From the NCBI GenBank assembly GCA_019119305.1, contig DWXH01000040.1, positions 142,156 through 206,155 on the forward strand: 64,000 nucleotides of DNA. Direction: 5' to 3'. The stretch is from Candidatus Alistipes merdigallinarum. Its GTDB lineage: Bacteria; Bacteroidota; Bacteroidia; Bacteroidales; Rikenellaceae. Shown in pieces: positions 9,109 to 18,002 of the stretch. The position numbers and the translations under genes were made by a program. The notes under the pieces were generated by a model that had not been told where the DNA came from, did no database searches, and worked only from the letters and a program-made list of their open reading frames with translations. The number at the start of each line of letters is the position of its first letter. The stretch's first letter is position 1.

Positions 9109-10622
9109 TTGGAAAAATATTGATCGCCAATCGCGGTGAGATCGCAATCCGGATCATGCGGTCGTGCCGCGAAATGAACATCCGGACGGTAGCCGTCTTC
9201 TCGGAGGCCGACCGGACTTCGAAACATGTTTTTTATGCAGACGAAGCCTATTGCATCGGCGGCGCCGCTTCGAGCGAAAGCTACCTGAACATTGACCGGA
9301 TTCTGGAAACCGCCAGTCAGTGCGGGGCCGATGCAATCCATCCGGGATACGGATTCCTTTCGGAAAATGCCGATTTCGCCCGCCGCTGTCAGGAAGCGGG
9401 AATCATTTTCATCGGTCCGAGACCCGAAACGATCAAAACGATGGGCGACAAAATATCCGCACGGCAAAAGATGATCGACGCAGGAGTCCCAGTGGTTCCC
9501 GGAACCCGCGAAAACCTCGAATCGGTCGAAGATGCCCGAGAGGTGTGCCGCAAAGTTGGATTTCCCGTAATGATTAAAGCCTCACAGGGTGGCGGAGGAA
9601 AAGGCATGAGGCTTATCCGCAACGAAAGCGAGGTCGAAGAGGCTTATCTCGCCGCCAAATCCGAAGCGCTCTCTTCATTCGGCGACGACACGGTATATGT
9701 AGAGCGTTTCGTCGAGGAGCCCCACCACATCGAATTCCAGATTTTGGGAGATACGCACGGCAACGTCATCCACCTTTGTGATCGGGAGTGCTCCGTACAA
9801 CGGCGTCACCAGAAAATCGTCGAGGAGAGTCCATCGCCATTCGTCACGCCCGAACTGCGCGAACGGATGGGGCGCGATGCCGTCGCTGCAGCCACGGCCG
9901 TAGGGTATGTCGGAGCAGGGACCATCGAATTCCTTGTCGACAAAGATAAAAATTACTTCTTCCTCGAGATGAACACCCGGCTTCAGGTCGAGCACCCCAT
10001 CACGGAAGAGGTCGTAGGTGTCGATCTGGTCAAGGAGCAGATTTTCATCGCCGACGGCCAGCCGCTCCGCTATAAACAGTCCGATATCCGGCAGCGCGGA
10101 CACGCCATCGAGTGCCGGATCTGCGCGGAAGATACCGAAGCCAACTTCATGCCTTCACCCGGACAGATCCGACTGCTCGTCGAACCGAGCGGAATCGGTA
10201 TCCGGCTGGACAGCTACGTCTATGAAAAATACGAAATTCCGATCCATTACGACCCGATGATCGGCAAACTGATCGTCTGGGCCACAAACCGACAGTTCGC
10301 CATCGAACGGATGTGCCGGGCTCTGGACGAATACAAAATCACCGGAATCAAAAACAACATCACCTATCTGCACTCGATCATGCAGGTGGACGATTTCGTC
10401 CGCGGCAACTACAACACCTCGTTCATCGAGAAGCATGCGGAAGAGCTCATCGCCTCCCACACGCCGCAGGATAAGGAGGCTGAGGATATGACCCTGATCG
10501 CCGCCTTCGTCAATTATATGGTATTCATGGAGGATTCTGGAGCCGCTGCGGCAGCCCCGCAACAGACCGTAACCAGCCGCTGGCGCGAATACGGGAAACG
10601 CAAAGGGGTCAAGAGTTTTTAA
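9105..10622 (+). CDS. accC: Biotin carboxylase subunit of an acyl-CoA carboxylase
   Basis: This 505-residue ATP-grasp enzyme carboxylates carrier-bound biotin with bicarbonate and ATP. It opens with KILIANRGEIAIRIMRSCRE, the family signature. The glycine-rich ATP loop is KASQGGGGKGMRLI near residue 160, and the catalytic/Mg region is EMNTRLQVEHPITE near 290. It is about 50 residues longer than E. coli AccC, as usual for propionyl-CoA carboxylase alpha-type subunits lacking a fused carrier domain. The carrier follows 20 bases downstream and the carboxyltransferase follows that, so the three make one enzyme. The cobalamin riboswitch upstream suggests B12-linked control. Confidence 0.95.
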   Translation: MIGKILIANRGEIAIRIMRSCREMNIRTVAVFSEADRTSKHVFYADEAYCIGGAASSESYLNIDRILETASQCGADAIHPGYGFLSENADFARRCQEAGIIFIGPRPETIKTMGDKISARQKMIDAGVPVVPGTRENLESVEDAREVCRKVGFPVMIKASQGGGGKGMRLIRNESEVEEAYLAAKSEALSSFGDDTVYVERFVEEPHHIEFQILGDTHGNVIHLCDRECSVQRRHQKIVEESPSPFVTPELRERMGRDAVAAATAVGYVGAGTIEFLVDKDKNYFFLEMNTRLQVEHPITEEVVGVDLVKEQIFIADGQPLRYKQSDIRQRGHAIECRICAEDTEANFMPSPGQIRLLVEPSGIGIRLDSYVYEKYEIPIHYDPMIGKLIVWATNRQFAIERMCRALDEYKITGIKNNITYLHSIMQVDDFVRGNYNTSFIEKHAEELIASHTPQDKEAEDMTLIAAFVNYMVFMEDSGAAAAAPQQTVTSRWREYGKRKGVKSF

Positions 10623-10642
10623 CCTAACTTAGACAAACAGAG

Positions 10643-11164
10643 ATGGAAGTTCATATAGGAGACCGTATCGCCGACATCGAATTGTTGGAAAAGAACGGAA
10701 ACAACGTACAAGTATCGATCGACGGAGAGATCTTCAACGTCGATATGACCATGACCGACAACGGAAGCTGTTCGATTCTGCACAACGGCAAATCGTACAA
10801 CATGGAGGTGCTTCGGTCCGAAAACGGGAAAAACTATAAAGTCAACTGGCTCTTCAGCTCATTCGACGTAAGTGTCGTCGATGCCCAGGCGAAATACCTG
10901 CAAAGCCGCCGCAGCAACGACACCCGTCAGGACGACAACCTTTGTGCCCCGATGCCTGGGAAAGTCGTCAAGATCGAAGTGAATGCAGGCGATACGGTAC
11001 AGGCTGGCAGTACGGTCATCGTTTTCGAGGCGATGAAGATGCAAAGCTATCTGAAAGTAACGGAAGATTGTATCGTAAAGGAGATTCTCGTCTCGGAAGG
11101 CGATTCGGCCGCCAGCGGACAACTGCTGATGAAATTGGATATTTTGAAAAACACGGAGGAGTAA
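10643..11164 (+). CDS. Biotin carboxyl carrier protein of an acyl-CoA carboxylase/decarboxylase
   Basis: A 173-residue carrier that shuttles CO2 on biotin between the carboxylase and carboxyltransferase. The C-terminal biotinyl domain (about residues 98-170) contains the EAMKM motif with the biotin-accepting Lys132, and the CAPMPGKVVKIEV first hairpin. The N-terminal 95 residues are a beta-rich spacer seen in propionyl-CoA carboxylase/methylmalonyl-CoA decarboxylase carriers rather than the Pro/Ala linker of AccB. It is the middle gene of the operon, 20 bases after accC and 3 bases before the carboxyltransferase. Biotin ligase is not in the window. Confidence 0.93.
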   Translation: MEVHIGDRIADIELLEKNGNNVQVSIDGEIFNVDMTMTDNGSCSILHNGKSYNMEVLRSENGKNYKVNWLFSSFDVSVVDAQAKYLQSRRSNDTRQDDNLCAPMPGKVVKIEVNAGDTVQAGSTVIVFEAMKMQSYLKVTEDCIVKEILVSEGDSAASGQLLMKLDILKNTEE

Positions 11165-11167
11165 ACT

Positions 11168-12700
11168 ATGGAAAAGGAACAGACATATCAGGATTTCGAA
11201 CAACGGAACAAGGCCGCCGAGCTGGGCGGTGGTAGCGACAAACTGCAAAAACAGCACGACGCCGGTAAAATGACGGCACGTGAACGGATCGAGATGCTCC
11301 TCGACAAGGGAACTTTCGTCGAAATCGATAAATTTGTTACGCACCGCTGTACGAACTTCGGAATGGACAAACACAAAATTCCGGGCGACGGTGTGGTTTC
11401 CGGTTACGGAAAGATCGACGGACGGCAGGTATTCGTCTATGCATACGACTTCACGGTATACGGCGGATCGCTCAGCAGCGCCAACGCCGCAAAGATCGTA
11501 AAGATCCAAACGATGGCCCTCAAGAACGGAGCACCCGTAATCGCACTGAACGACTCGGGCGGAGCCCGGATTCAGGAAGGGGTCGAAAGCCTGACCGGAT
11601 ATGCCAACATATTTTTCCAGAATACCATCGCATCGGGAGTGATCCCTCAGATCTCAGCCATTCTGGGTCCCTGCGCCGGGGGAGCCTGCTACTCCCCCGC
11701 CCTGACCGACTTCATCTTCATGGTCAACGAAAAGAGCCACATGTTCGTCACCGGTCCGGACGTAGTGAAGACCGTAACCCACGAAGTAGTCACTAAAGAG
11801 GAGCTCGGTGGTGCCTATACCCACAGCAGCAAAAGCGGTGTGGCCCACTTCATGGGCAACAGCGAAGAGGAGGTGCTGATGGGCATCCGCGAACTGTTCA
11901 GTTTCCTACCTTCGAACAATATGGAAGATGCCCCGAGCGTTCCGACTTCCGACGACATACACCGAGAGGATGAACGGCTCGACACGATCATCCCGGCCGA
12001 TCCCAATGTGCCTTACGATGTAAAAGAGATCATCGAATCGGTTGTGGACGACCACTACTTCTTCGAAATCATGCCCCACTTCGCACAAAACGTGGTGATC
12101 GGATTCGCACGACTGGCCGGACGGACTGTCGGTATCGTAGCCAACCAACCAGCCTTCTTGGCCGGCGTACTGGACATCGACGCTTCGGACAAAGCGGCCC
12201 GGTTCATCCGTTTCTGCGACTGCTTCAACATTCCGCTCATTACGCTGGAGGACGTTCCGGGTTTCCTTCCCGGATGTACACAGGAGCACAACGGAATCAT
12301 CCGTCACGGAGCAAAAATCGTCTACGCCTATGTCGAAGCGACCGTTCCGAAAATTACGCTCATCCTGCGTAAAGCCTACGGAGGTGCCTATATCGTCATG
12401 TCGAGCAAACAGACCGGTTCGGACGTCAACCTCTCCTACCCTTCGGCCGAAATCGCCGTTATGGGAGCGGAAGGCGCCGTAAATATCCTCTACCGCAACA
12501 TGAGCGAAGAGGAGAAGAAACAGGCCATCGAAGAGTACCGCACGAACTTCGCCAATCCGTACAAAGCTGCCGAATTGGGATATATCGACGAAATTATCCT
12601 GCCGAGACAAACTCGTGCCAAACTGATTCAGGCACTCGATATGACCCACAACAAAATCCGGAGCAATCCACCGAAAAAACACGGCAACATGCCGTTATAA
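11168..12700 (+). CDS. Acyl-CoA carboxyltransferase (propionyl-CoA carboxylase beta / methylmalonyl-CoA decarboxylase alpha type)
   Basis: A 510-residue crotonase-fold carboxyltransferase with both halves intact. Oxyanion-hole segments are visible: NDSGGARIQEGVESL with GPCAGGACYSPALTDF in the N-domain, and DVPGFLPG followed by LRKAYGGAYIVMSSK in the C-domain. Family knowledge: these enzymes either carboxylate propionyl-CoA or decarboxylate (S)-methylmalonyl-CoA, the last step of succinate-to-propionate fermentation common in Bacteroidales. The sequence alone does not decide direction; no membrane-bound decarboxylase beta subunit is adjacent. Closely spaced with the carrier gene; a strong hairpin terminator follows. 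Confidence 0.92.
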   Translation: MEKEQTYQDFEQRNKAAELGGGSDKLQKQHDAGKMTARERIEMLLDKGTFVEIDKFVTHRCTNFGMDKHKIPGDGVVSGYGKIDGRQVFVYAYDFTVYGGSLSSANAAKIVKIQTMALKNGAPVIALNDSGGARIQEGVESLTGYANIFFQNTIASGVIPQISAILGPCAGGACYSPALTDFIFMVNEKSHMFVTGPDVVKTVTHEVVTKEELGGAYTHSSKSGVAHFMGNSEEEVLMGIRELFSFLPSNNMEDAPSVPTSDDIHREDERLDTIIPADPNVPYDVKEIIESVVDDHYFFEIMPHFAQNVVIGFARLAGRTVGIVANQPAFLAGVLDIDASDKAARFIRFCDCFNIPLITLEDVPGFLPGCTQEHNGIIRHGAKIVYAYVEATVPKITLILRKAYGGAYIVMSSKQTGSDVNLSYPSAEIAVMGAEGAVNILYRNMSEEEKKQAIEEYRTNFANPYKAAELGYIDEIILPRQTRAKLIQALDMTHNKIRSNPPKKHGNMPL

Positions 12701-12716
12701 TTCATCTTCTTAACTT

Positions 12717-12757
12717 ATTAATACAAAGGATGTATTTTTCACATCCTTTGTATTAAT
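12717..12757 (+). terminator. Terminator of the carboxylase operon
   Basis: A perfect 17-bp inverted repeat (12717-12733 with 12741-12757, arm ATTAATACAAAGGATGT) has a 7-base loop. It begins 17 bases after the stop codon of the last operon gene. No long T tract follows, so termination strength is uncertain. Confidence 0.75.
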
Positions 12758-12904
12758 ATCCACCTGTAAATCAGCAATATTTTTACGACATCGAATTTTT
12801 CACAGATTCAAATGCACCCCAATACACCACCAACCTCCCCTCAATAGTAATATTTTCTAAAAAAACTATCAATTTTTCATAAAAACGCAGATAGAGATAA
12901 TCGA

Positions 12905-12912
12905 TAATTTTG
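12905..12912 (+). promoter_or_regulatory. -7 box for the DUF6562/beta-helix lipoprotein gene
   Basis: TAATTTTG matches TAnnTTTG and lies 31 bases before the ATG at 12943. The region upstream is very A+T rich; no confident -33 element was picked. Confidence 0.5.
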
Positions 12913-12942
12913 CTTCAAAACTAATCTTTTTATATCTGCTTT

Positions 12943-15900
12943 ATGAAAAAAACCTATCTATCTATCCTGTCATTGGCTACAATGGCTTTGGTTTTCAGCT
13001 CTTGCCAGCGCGATGAGCTCGAATCTAACGTAGTGGGCGGTGAAGTGGAAATCTCACTCTCCGCAGGACTCCCCTACGGACTGACAACCTACGGCCCCTC
13101 CCAACTGGGCGGCGCAACTAACGTCAACCAGGACGAGTACGACCTCAGGTACATCCTCGAAGTATGGACCGACGAAGCAACCCCACAACTCGCCTACAAA
13201 GAGATCATAACCGAAGACAACTTCGGCGGCGTGACTTTCAAGGCCCGCTTACTGGCAAAGAAATACAACTTTGTTTTTTGGGCAGACTTCGTCAATGAAG
13301 GTGGAGAAGACAATCTGGTGTACAATGCGGACGAACTTACGGCAATTACCTATGCCGATCTGACCGACAGACGCGCTGGGCAGGATCTTGCTGACGCCTA
13401 TTATGCAGTAGTCCCGGTTGATCTAACCACAGCTGGCCAAACCATGAAGCAAGTGACCCTCAAACGCCCGTTCGGTAAAATCCGTCTGATCGCAACCGAT
13501 CAGTTGAGCGGTAATTTGCAAACGGAGAGACCGTCATCTACCGAAGTCGTATACGGTAATTACAACGTTCCTACGACATTCAATGCCCTTACCAAAGAGG
13601 CTTCGGGATCTGCCGCCGCCGGATCATACATCTTTACACCCCAAACGGAAGAGTATGTTCTGAACGGAACTGCCCAAAACAAAACAGGGTATGTTCTCGG
13701 ATATGACTATATTTTCTCCTCCGACGAGGTTCCCTCTTATGCTTTCAATGTAACTGTAAAAAGCGAAAGCGGACAGATCGGTTATAGAGAACTGTCGAAT
13801 ATCCCGGTTGCCGAGAACAAGCTCACGACGGTTATCGGAAACTTCTACACCAACGAAGGAGCGCTGGACGTTATCGTAGAGGATCCGTTCGATAATGAAG
13901 AAAGTTTCGATGTTCCCGAGAGCACTACGGTCAACTCGTCCGCCGCACTCCAAGATGCCATCGATGCAGCCGCCGACGGTGATATCATTATCATAGCTCC
14001 CGGAACCTACGGGGCATTCACCCCGGCTCAATCGACCCAAAGCCAGAACTATTTCCAACTGCCTACGGACAAAAATCTGATATTCCGTGGAGCCAATGCC
14101 GGCATAGACCCCAATACCGGAACAAGAGGTGAAGAGACAGTCGTTACAATACCGTTCACGTATGCCCATACTACAAAAACTACGGCAGACTTTACTTTTG
14201 ACGGATTGACCTTCACCGAACAAGGACAGATCTCTGTCGGGAAAGAAAGCGGAGCAAACCTTACGTTCACAAACAACATCGTAAAAGACCAAACCCGTAC
14301 AGTTGATGCGAACAATGCGTTCTTTGCGACACCATATACGTATGGCGCCAGCTTCACCATGGGCGATATCGTTGTCGAAAACAACTTGTTGGATGGAGCA
14401 GGACTGGGTACGACCAATTCCTGCGGATTCAGAATGTGGGGAATCGCCAATGCCACTTTCAAAAATAACGTATTCAAAAACTTTACGCACTCTGCCGCTC
14501 AATTCGACAATGTATCCGGAGATCTGAATCTGGACGGAAACAGCTTCGAGAACTGCGACAACTATAAATTCAGAGTACAAGTCATCAATATCGACGGAGA
14601 ACGCAACTACGGATCGAACGAGGGCGACGTAACCGAAAAAGGGTTCTTCAAGATCGAAAGGACCGGAACAGGTTATGATTCGTTTGCAGATGTTCTGGCT
14701 GCCGCACAGGCTAATGATGTGATCCTGATTGCAGAAGGCGAATATGGGTTAAATCAGGATATCACCAGCGCTGCAGGAGAAAATCAGAAGTTCTACCTCC
14801 CGATCGAAACACAAGGGCTGACGCTCAAAGGAAAAGGAAGTGCTGAAAACACCATCGTATACGGCTCGGAGATAACTCCGAACGGCGGTTGGGGAACCCA
14901 AACGACTTTTATTATTTTCGCAGAGGACGTCACGATCAGCAACCTGACTCTGATGCCCAAACAGGAGACCAACAAATTGATCGAAATTCGGGCTAACGGA
15001 TTCGAATTGAGCGACTGTATCGTCGTTCCCAATTCAATAGTCGATGGGGCATCTCTCACCGATGCGGCTTCTGTATACTTTGCTGAAGACGTTACAAGCG
15101 GGACCATCAGGAACAACAAATTCGAATATGGAAATATCGCCTTCGACGGCATCATGGACGGCACATTCACCATTGAAGGTAATACATTCGATAAATTCAA
15201 CCAATGGGAGGATACGCTATACCCGACATTTACCTGCTCGTATTGGGGTAGCGGCAAAGAGGTGTACAAATCCAAAATGGTTGTAAACATCAAGAACAAC
15301 ACATTCACCAACGTGGAACCGCTCGGAGCGACCAACGACATCCCGGTAGTAAGAGCTTCATACGGTATTTTCAATCTGGACGGTAACTCATTCCCGACAG
15401 ATGGTGTTTACTGGAAATCGGCTCCGGGCACGAACATCCCGAACTCGTTCGGTGCGGTATATGTGGACTACAACTCCGTGATAGATCGCGTATGGGGCAA
15501 TGACCCTGACCCTGAAACTGGGTCTCCTTATTATGGTCTGCCGCAAAGCTTTGCTATATCAAACGATATGGTAGAATTGGAGACTACAACATCGAAAAGA
15601 TGGCAGGGCTATACGGCAAAAACTGTCGGTATGCAGACGTCGTCCTATTGGGAGATAGCATCTACCCTTACACTTACCGGAGATGATCAACAGGTAAGCA
15701 AGTGCATTTCTCTGTATCTTGATTATGAGTATGTTGAGTTTAGGTTCGTACAGGACGTGAATGGTAATCGCTCATGGCAATATTGGATGCCTCAGACTGC
15801 TTATGATGGTGATGGAGAGTATATGAAAATTTCTGATGAATTGGGGATCCCAACAGAAAAGGGAGAATATGAGATTAAGATCACTTTCAATGGAGGTATC

Positions 15901-16044
15901 ATCACTCATTTAATCAATGGTAAAGAGGTTGGTTCCTATAATCTGGGTGAAAAAAAGACCAAAATCGGGACAGTCAGCTTAATTTCGTGGGGCTACGATC
16001 AAAGTTACAAAACGACATGGAGTTATCCTGTTGTCAGATACTAA
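12943..16044 (+). CDS. Large surface lipoprotein: DUF6562 domain plus two beta-helix regions
   Basis: A 1033-residue lipoprotein (signal peptide ending in the FSSC lipobox). Residues about 28-310 fit DUF6562, with YDLRYILEVWTDE, NFVFWADFV and LKRPFGKIRL as recognisable strands. Residues about 330-560 and 575-870 each start with a pectate-lyase-like opening (ALQDAIDAAADGDIIIIAPG; FADVLAAAQANDVILIAEGE) and continue as Asn-rich right-handed beta-helix coils (FKNNVFKNF, LDGNSFENC). Such proteins bind or cleave polysaccharide; I can name no catalytic triad. The last 185 residues are a separate, probably lectin-like beta-sandwich, encoded with clearly more T-ending codons than the rest. Single-gene unit with its own -7 box and terminator. 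Confidence 0.85.
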   Translation: MKKTYLSILSLATMALVFSSCQRDELESNVVGGEVEISLSAGLPYGLTTYGPSQLGGATNVNQDEYDLRYILEVWTDEATPQLAYKEIITEDNFGGVTFKARLLAKKYNFVFWADFVNEGGEDNLVYNADELTAITYADLTDRRAGQDLADAYYAVVPVDLTTAGQTMKQVTLKRPFGKIRLIATDQLSGNLQTERPSSTEVVYGNYNVPTTFNALTKEASGSAAAGSYIFTPQTEEYVLNGTAQNKTGYVLGYDYIFSSDEVPSYAFNVTVKSESGQIGYRELSNIPVAENKLTTVIGNFYTNEGALDVIVEDPFDNEESFDVPESTTVNSSAALQDAIDAAADGDIIIIAPGTYGAFTPAQSTQSQNYFQLPTDKNLIFRGANAGIDPNTGTRGEETVVTIPFTYAHTTKTTADFTFDGLTFTEQGQISVGKESGANLTFTNNIVKDQTRTVDANNAFFATPYTYGASFTMGDIVVENNLLDGAGLGTTNSCGFRMWGIANATFKNNVFKNFTHSAAQFDNVSGDLNLDGNSFENCDNYKFRVQVINIDGERNYGSNEGDVTEKGFFKIERTGTGYDSFADVLAAAQANDVILIAEGEYGLNQDITSAAGENQKFYLPIETQGLTLKGKGSAENTIVYGSEITPNGGWGTQTTFIIFAEDVTISNLTLMPKQETNKLIEIRANGFELSDCIVVPNSIVDGASLTDAASVYFAEDVTSGTIRNNKFEYGNIAFDGIMDGTFTIEGNTFDKFNQWEDTLYPTFTCSYWGSGKEVYKSKMVVNIKNNTFTNVEPLGATNDIPVVRASYGIFNLDGNSFPTDGVYWKSAPGTNIPNSFGAVYVDYNSVIDRVWGNDPDPETGSPYYGLPQSFAISNDMVELETTTSKRWQGYTAKTVGMQTSSYWEIASTLTLTGDDQQVSKCISLYLDYEYVEFRFVQDVNGNRSWQYWMPQTAYDGDGEYMKISDELGIPTEKGEYEIKITFNGGIITHLINGKEVGSYNLGEKKTKIGTVSLISWGYDQSYKTTWSYPVVRY

Positions 16045-16064
16045 CTAATAATACTTCAACTGTG

Positions 16065-16098
16065 ATAAGGGGCTGCATAAATATATGCAGCCCCTTAT
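16065..16098. terminator. Hairpin terminator shared by convergent genes
   Basis: A 15-bp perfect stem (16065-16079 with 16084-16098, arm ATAAGGGGCTGCATA), 4-base loop, followed by TGTTTTAATT. It lies between the beta-helix lipoprotein gene and the convergent MFS transporter gene that ends at 16167. Confidence 0.85.
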
Positions 16099-16166
16099 GT
16101 TTTAATTGATTTATACCGTGCGATACAAATAATTCGAGATTTTTTCCTTTCCAAACACCGGGATCG

Positions 16167-17324
16167 TCAGCTCGTTTTTTTCACCTCACGGATCAGCCAC
16201 ACCATATAAAGCCACACAAGAATCAATACGGCCATAGCCGCACTCTGCGTACCGAACCATCCGGTAACCACACCCAGAATCGGTGGAAGCACCGCTCCCC
16301 CGGCAATCCCGGCAATCAACAGGGCCGAAACCTCGTTCGCCCGATCGGGACGCCGTTGCAACGACAGCGAAAAAATGATCGAAAAGAGGTTTGCATACCC
16401 GATTCCAAACACAACAACACTAAACAGGATAAACCACAAATTACCCGTCAAAAGGACCAATATCAATCCGGCCAAAGCAATGTAAACGCTGTAGGCAAAG
16501 AATTTCCGTTCGGGATATTTCATCAGCAAAATCCCCCCGCAGAAAGCGCCGAGCATCCGGGCAAAAAAGTAAACGCTGTTACCCAAACCGGCATCGGCCC
16601 GCACGAGTCCGCAACGCTCCATCAGAAATTCCGGGAAAGTGACATTGACACCTACATCCGCTCCCACAAGGACCAAAATCCCTACGAAATAGAGGACGAT
16701 CCGCCGATCCCGGAAGAGTTCAAGCGTGGCCCGGAACGAGATCTCGGCATGCTCCTGACGCACTTCATCTACCGACGTCAGCCACAGCCAAATCAGTGCC
16801 AGCAACGACATCCCCGCATAGATCGGAAACACCAGTTTCCATCCGAACGCCGTTCCCGAAGCCCACGCCACGATGAAAGGCCCGGCAAAAGAGCTGACCG
16901 CCTTGACAAATTGTCCCAATGTGAGCGTCCCGGTCACCTTCCCACTGCCGACGACATCGGTCACCAGCGGATTCAACGACACCTGAAGCAGCGTATTAGC
17001 CATACCGAGCAGTCCGAACGCCACCATAACCGATGCAAAATCATAGACCACCACCGGTACGATCATCGCCACAACATGCAATAGGAAACTCAACAAAACG
17101 GTGTTCTTACGCCCGATACGATTCATCAGCATTCCTGTCGGAACCGCAAGGACCAGAAACCAGAAAAAACAGGACAATGAAAGCAGATTAGCCTGCGTAT
17201 CGCTCAGGTAGGAGAAATCGGCCTTGACATTACTGGTCCCTACCCCGATGATATCGACGAATCCCATGATAAAAAACCCGAACATAACGGGAAACAACCG
17301 GACTAAAGAGAACTCTTTTTTCAT
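16167..17324 (-). CDS. MFS transporter, probably sugar uptake
   Basis: A 385-residue major facilitator with about 12 hydrophobic segments in the inner membrane. The loop after helix 2 reads GMLMNRIGRKNTVLL, the MFS G-x-x-x-DRxGRR-like signature, and the helix 4-5 region (GLLGMANTLLQVSLNPLVTD) resembles the FucP/NagP sugar:H+ symporter branch. It is the last gene of the rhamnosidase-mannosidase-kinase-isomerase operon, 83 bases after the isomerase gene, so it is the natural importer of the sugar released by the secreted hydrolases. Substrate unknown. Confidence 0.85.
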   Translation of the reverse strand: MKKEFSLVRLFPVMFGFFIMGFVDIIGVGTSNVKADFSYLSDTQANLLSLSCFFWFLVLAVPTGMLMNRIGRKNTVLLSFLLHVVAMIVPVVVYDFASVMVAFGLLGMANTLLQVSLNPLVTDVVGSGKVTGTLTLGQFVKAVSSFAGPFIVAWASGTAFGWKLVFPIYAGMSLLALIWLWLTSVDEVRQEHAEISFRATLELFRDRRIVLYFVGILVLVGADVGVNVTFPEFLMERCGLVRADAGLGNSVYFFARMLGAFCGGILLMKYPERKFFAYSVYIALAGLILVLLTGNLWFILFSVVVFGIGYANLFSIIFSLSLQRRPDRANEVSALLIAGIAGGAVLPPILGVVTGWFGTQSAAMAVLILVWLYMVWLIREVKKTS

Positions 17325-17407
17325 GTAATATTTTTTAGCTCATTAATTAATCGAAATATACCAGCGACAATGCACTTGTACTTGTCGCCGTAAATAAATC
17401 AAACTGG

Positions 17408-17998
17408 CTAATGATCCGCACCGTTTTCCCCGACAGCAGCCTCCAACGCCTCGATCATGATATGAATCGCCTTAATGTGAATCTCCTGGATACGGTCCGA
17501 ATGGGGAGCGACCGGAGCACATATCGCCACATCCGCCGATTCAGAGAGCCGATTCGACCCTTTCACCGTCAACGCCACTACCCGCATGCCACACGCCCGG
17601 GCCCGCTGCACTGCCCGGACCACATTTTCCGAGTTACCGCTTGTACTGATCGCCAGCAGCACATCTCCCTTACGGCCGAACGCTTCGACCCATCGGGCAA
17701 AAATATCATCAAAACTGAAATCGTTACCCACACAAGTCATGTAGGCCGGATCGTTGATCGCCATTGCCGGATAGGGACGACGATCGCAACGGAACCGTCC
17801 GGTAAGCTCTTCGGCAAAATGGGTCGCATCACACAGCGATCCGCCGTTGCCGCAACTGATGATCTTTCCGCCCGACAACAAGGCTTCCGCAAAAATTTCA
17901 ACCGCACGTTCCATCGCCCCTACGGTCTGCGGATCAGAAACAAACGCATGGAGGATGCGTTCCGCTTCGTGCAAACTATTCTCTATACTTGTCTTCAT
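17408..17998 (-). CDS. gmhA: Phosphoheptose isomerase-type SIS-domain protein
   Basis: A 196-residue SIS-fold isomerase close to GmhA along its whole length. GmhA interconverts sedoheptulose 7-phosphate and D-glycero-D-manno-heptose 7-phosphate. Visible features: ISCGNGGSLCDATHFAEEL (His60 and Glu64 are the metal/catalytic positions), AISTSGNSENV (phosphate-binding SIS motif near 117-125), and DRIQEIHIKAIH (Gln171, His174). The start is MKTSIENSLHEAE. It sits 4 bases downstream of a ROK kinase and upstream of an MFS transporter in a glycan-hydrolase operon rather than with hldE/gmhB, so a catabolic rather than LPS-biosynthetic role is possible (inference). A related sugar-phosphate isomerase with another substrate is the alternative. 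Confidence 0.88.
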   Translation of the reverse strand: MKTSIENSLHEAERILHAFVSDPQTVGAMERAVEIFAEALLSGGKIISCGNGGSLCDATHFAEELTGRFRCDRRPYPAMAINDPAYMTCVGNDFSFDDIFARWVEAFGRKGDVLLAISTSGNSENVVRAVQRARACGMRVVALTVKGSNRLSESADVAICAPVAPHSDRIQEIHIKAIHIMIEALEAAVGENGADH

Positions 17999-18002
17999 AA
18001 AA

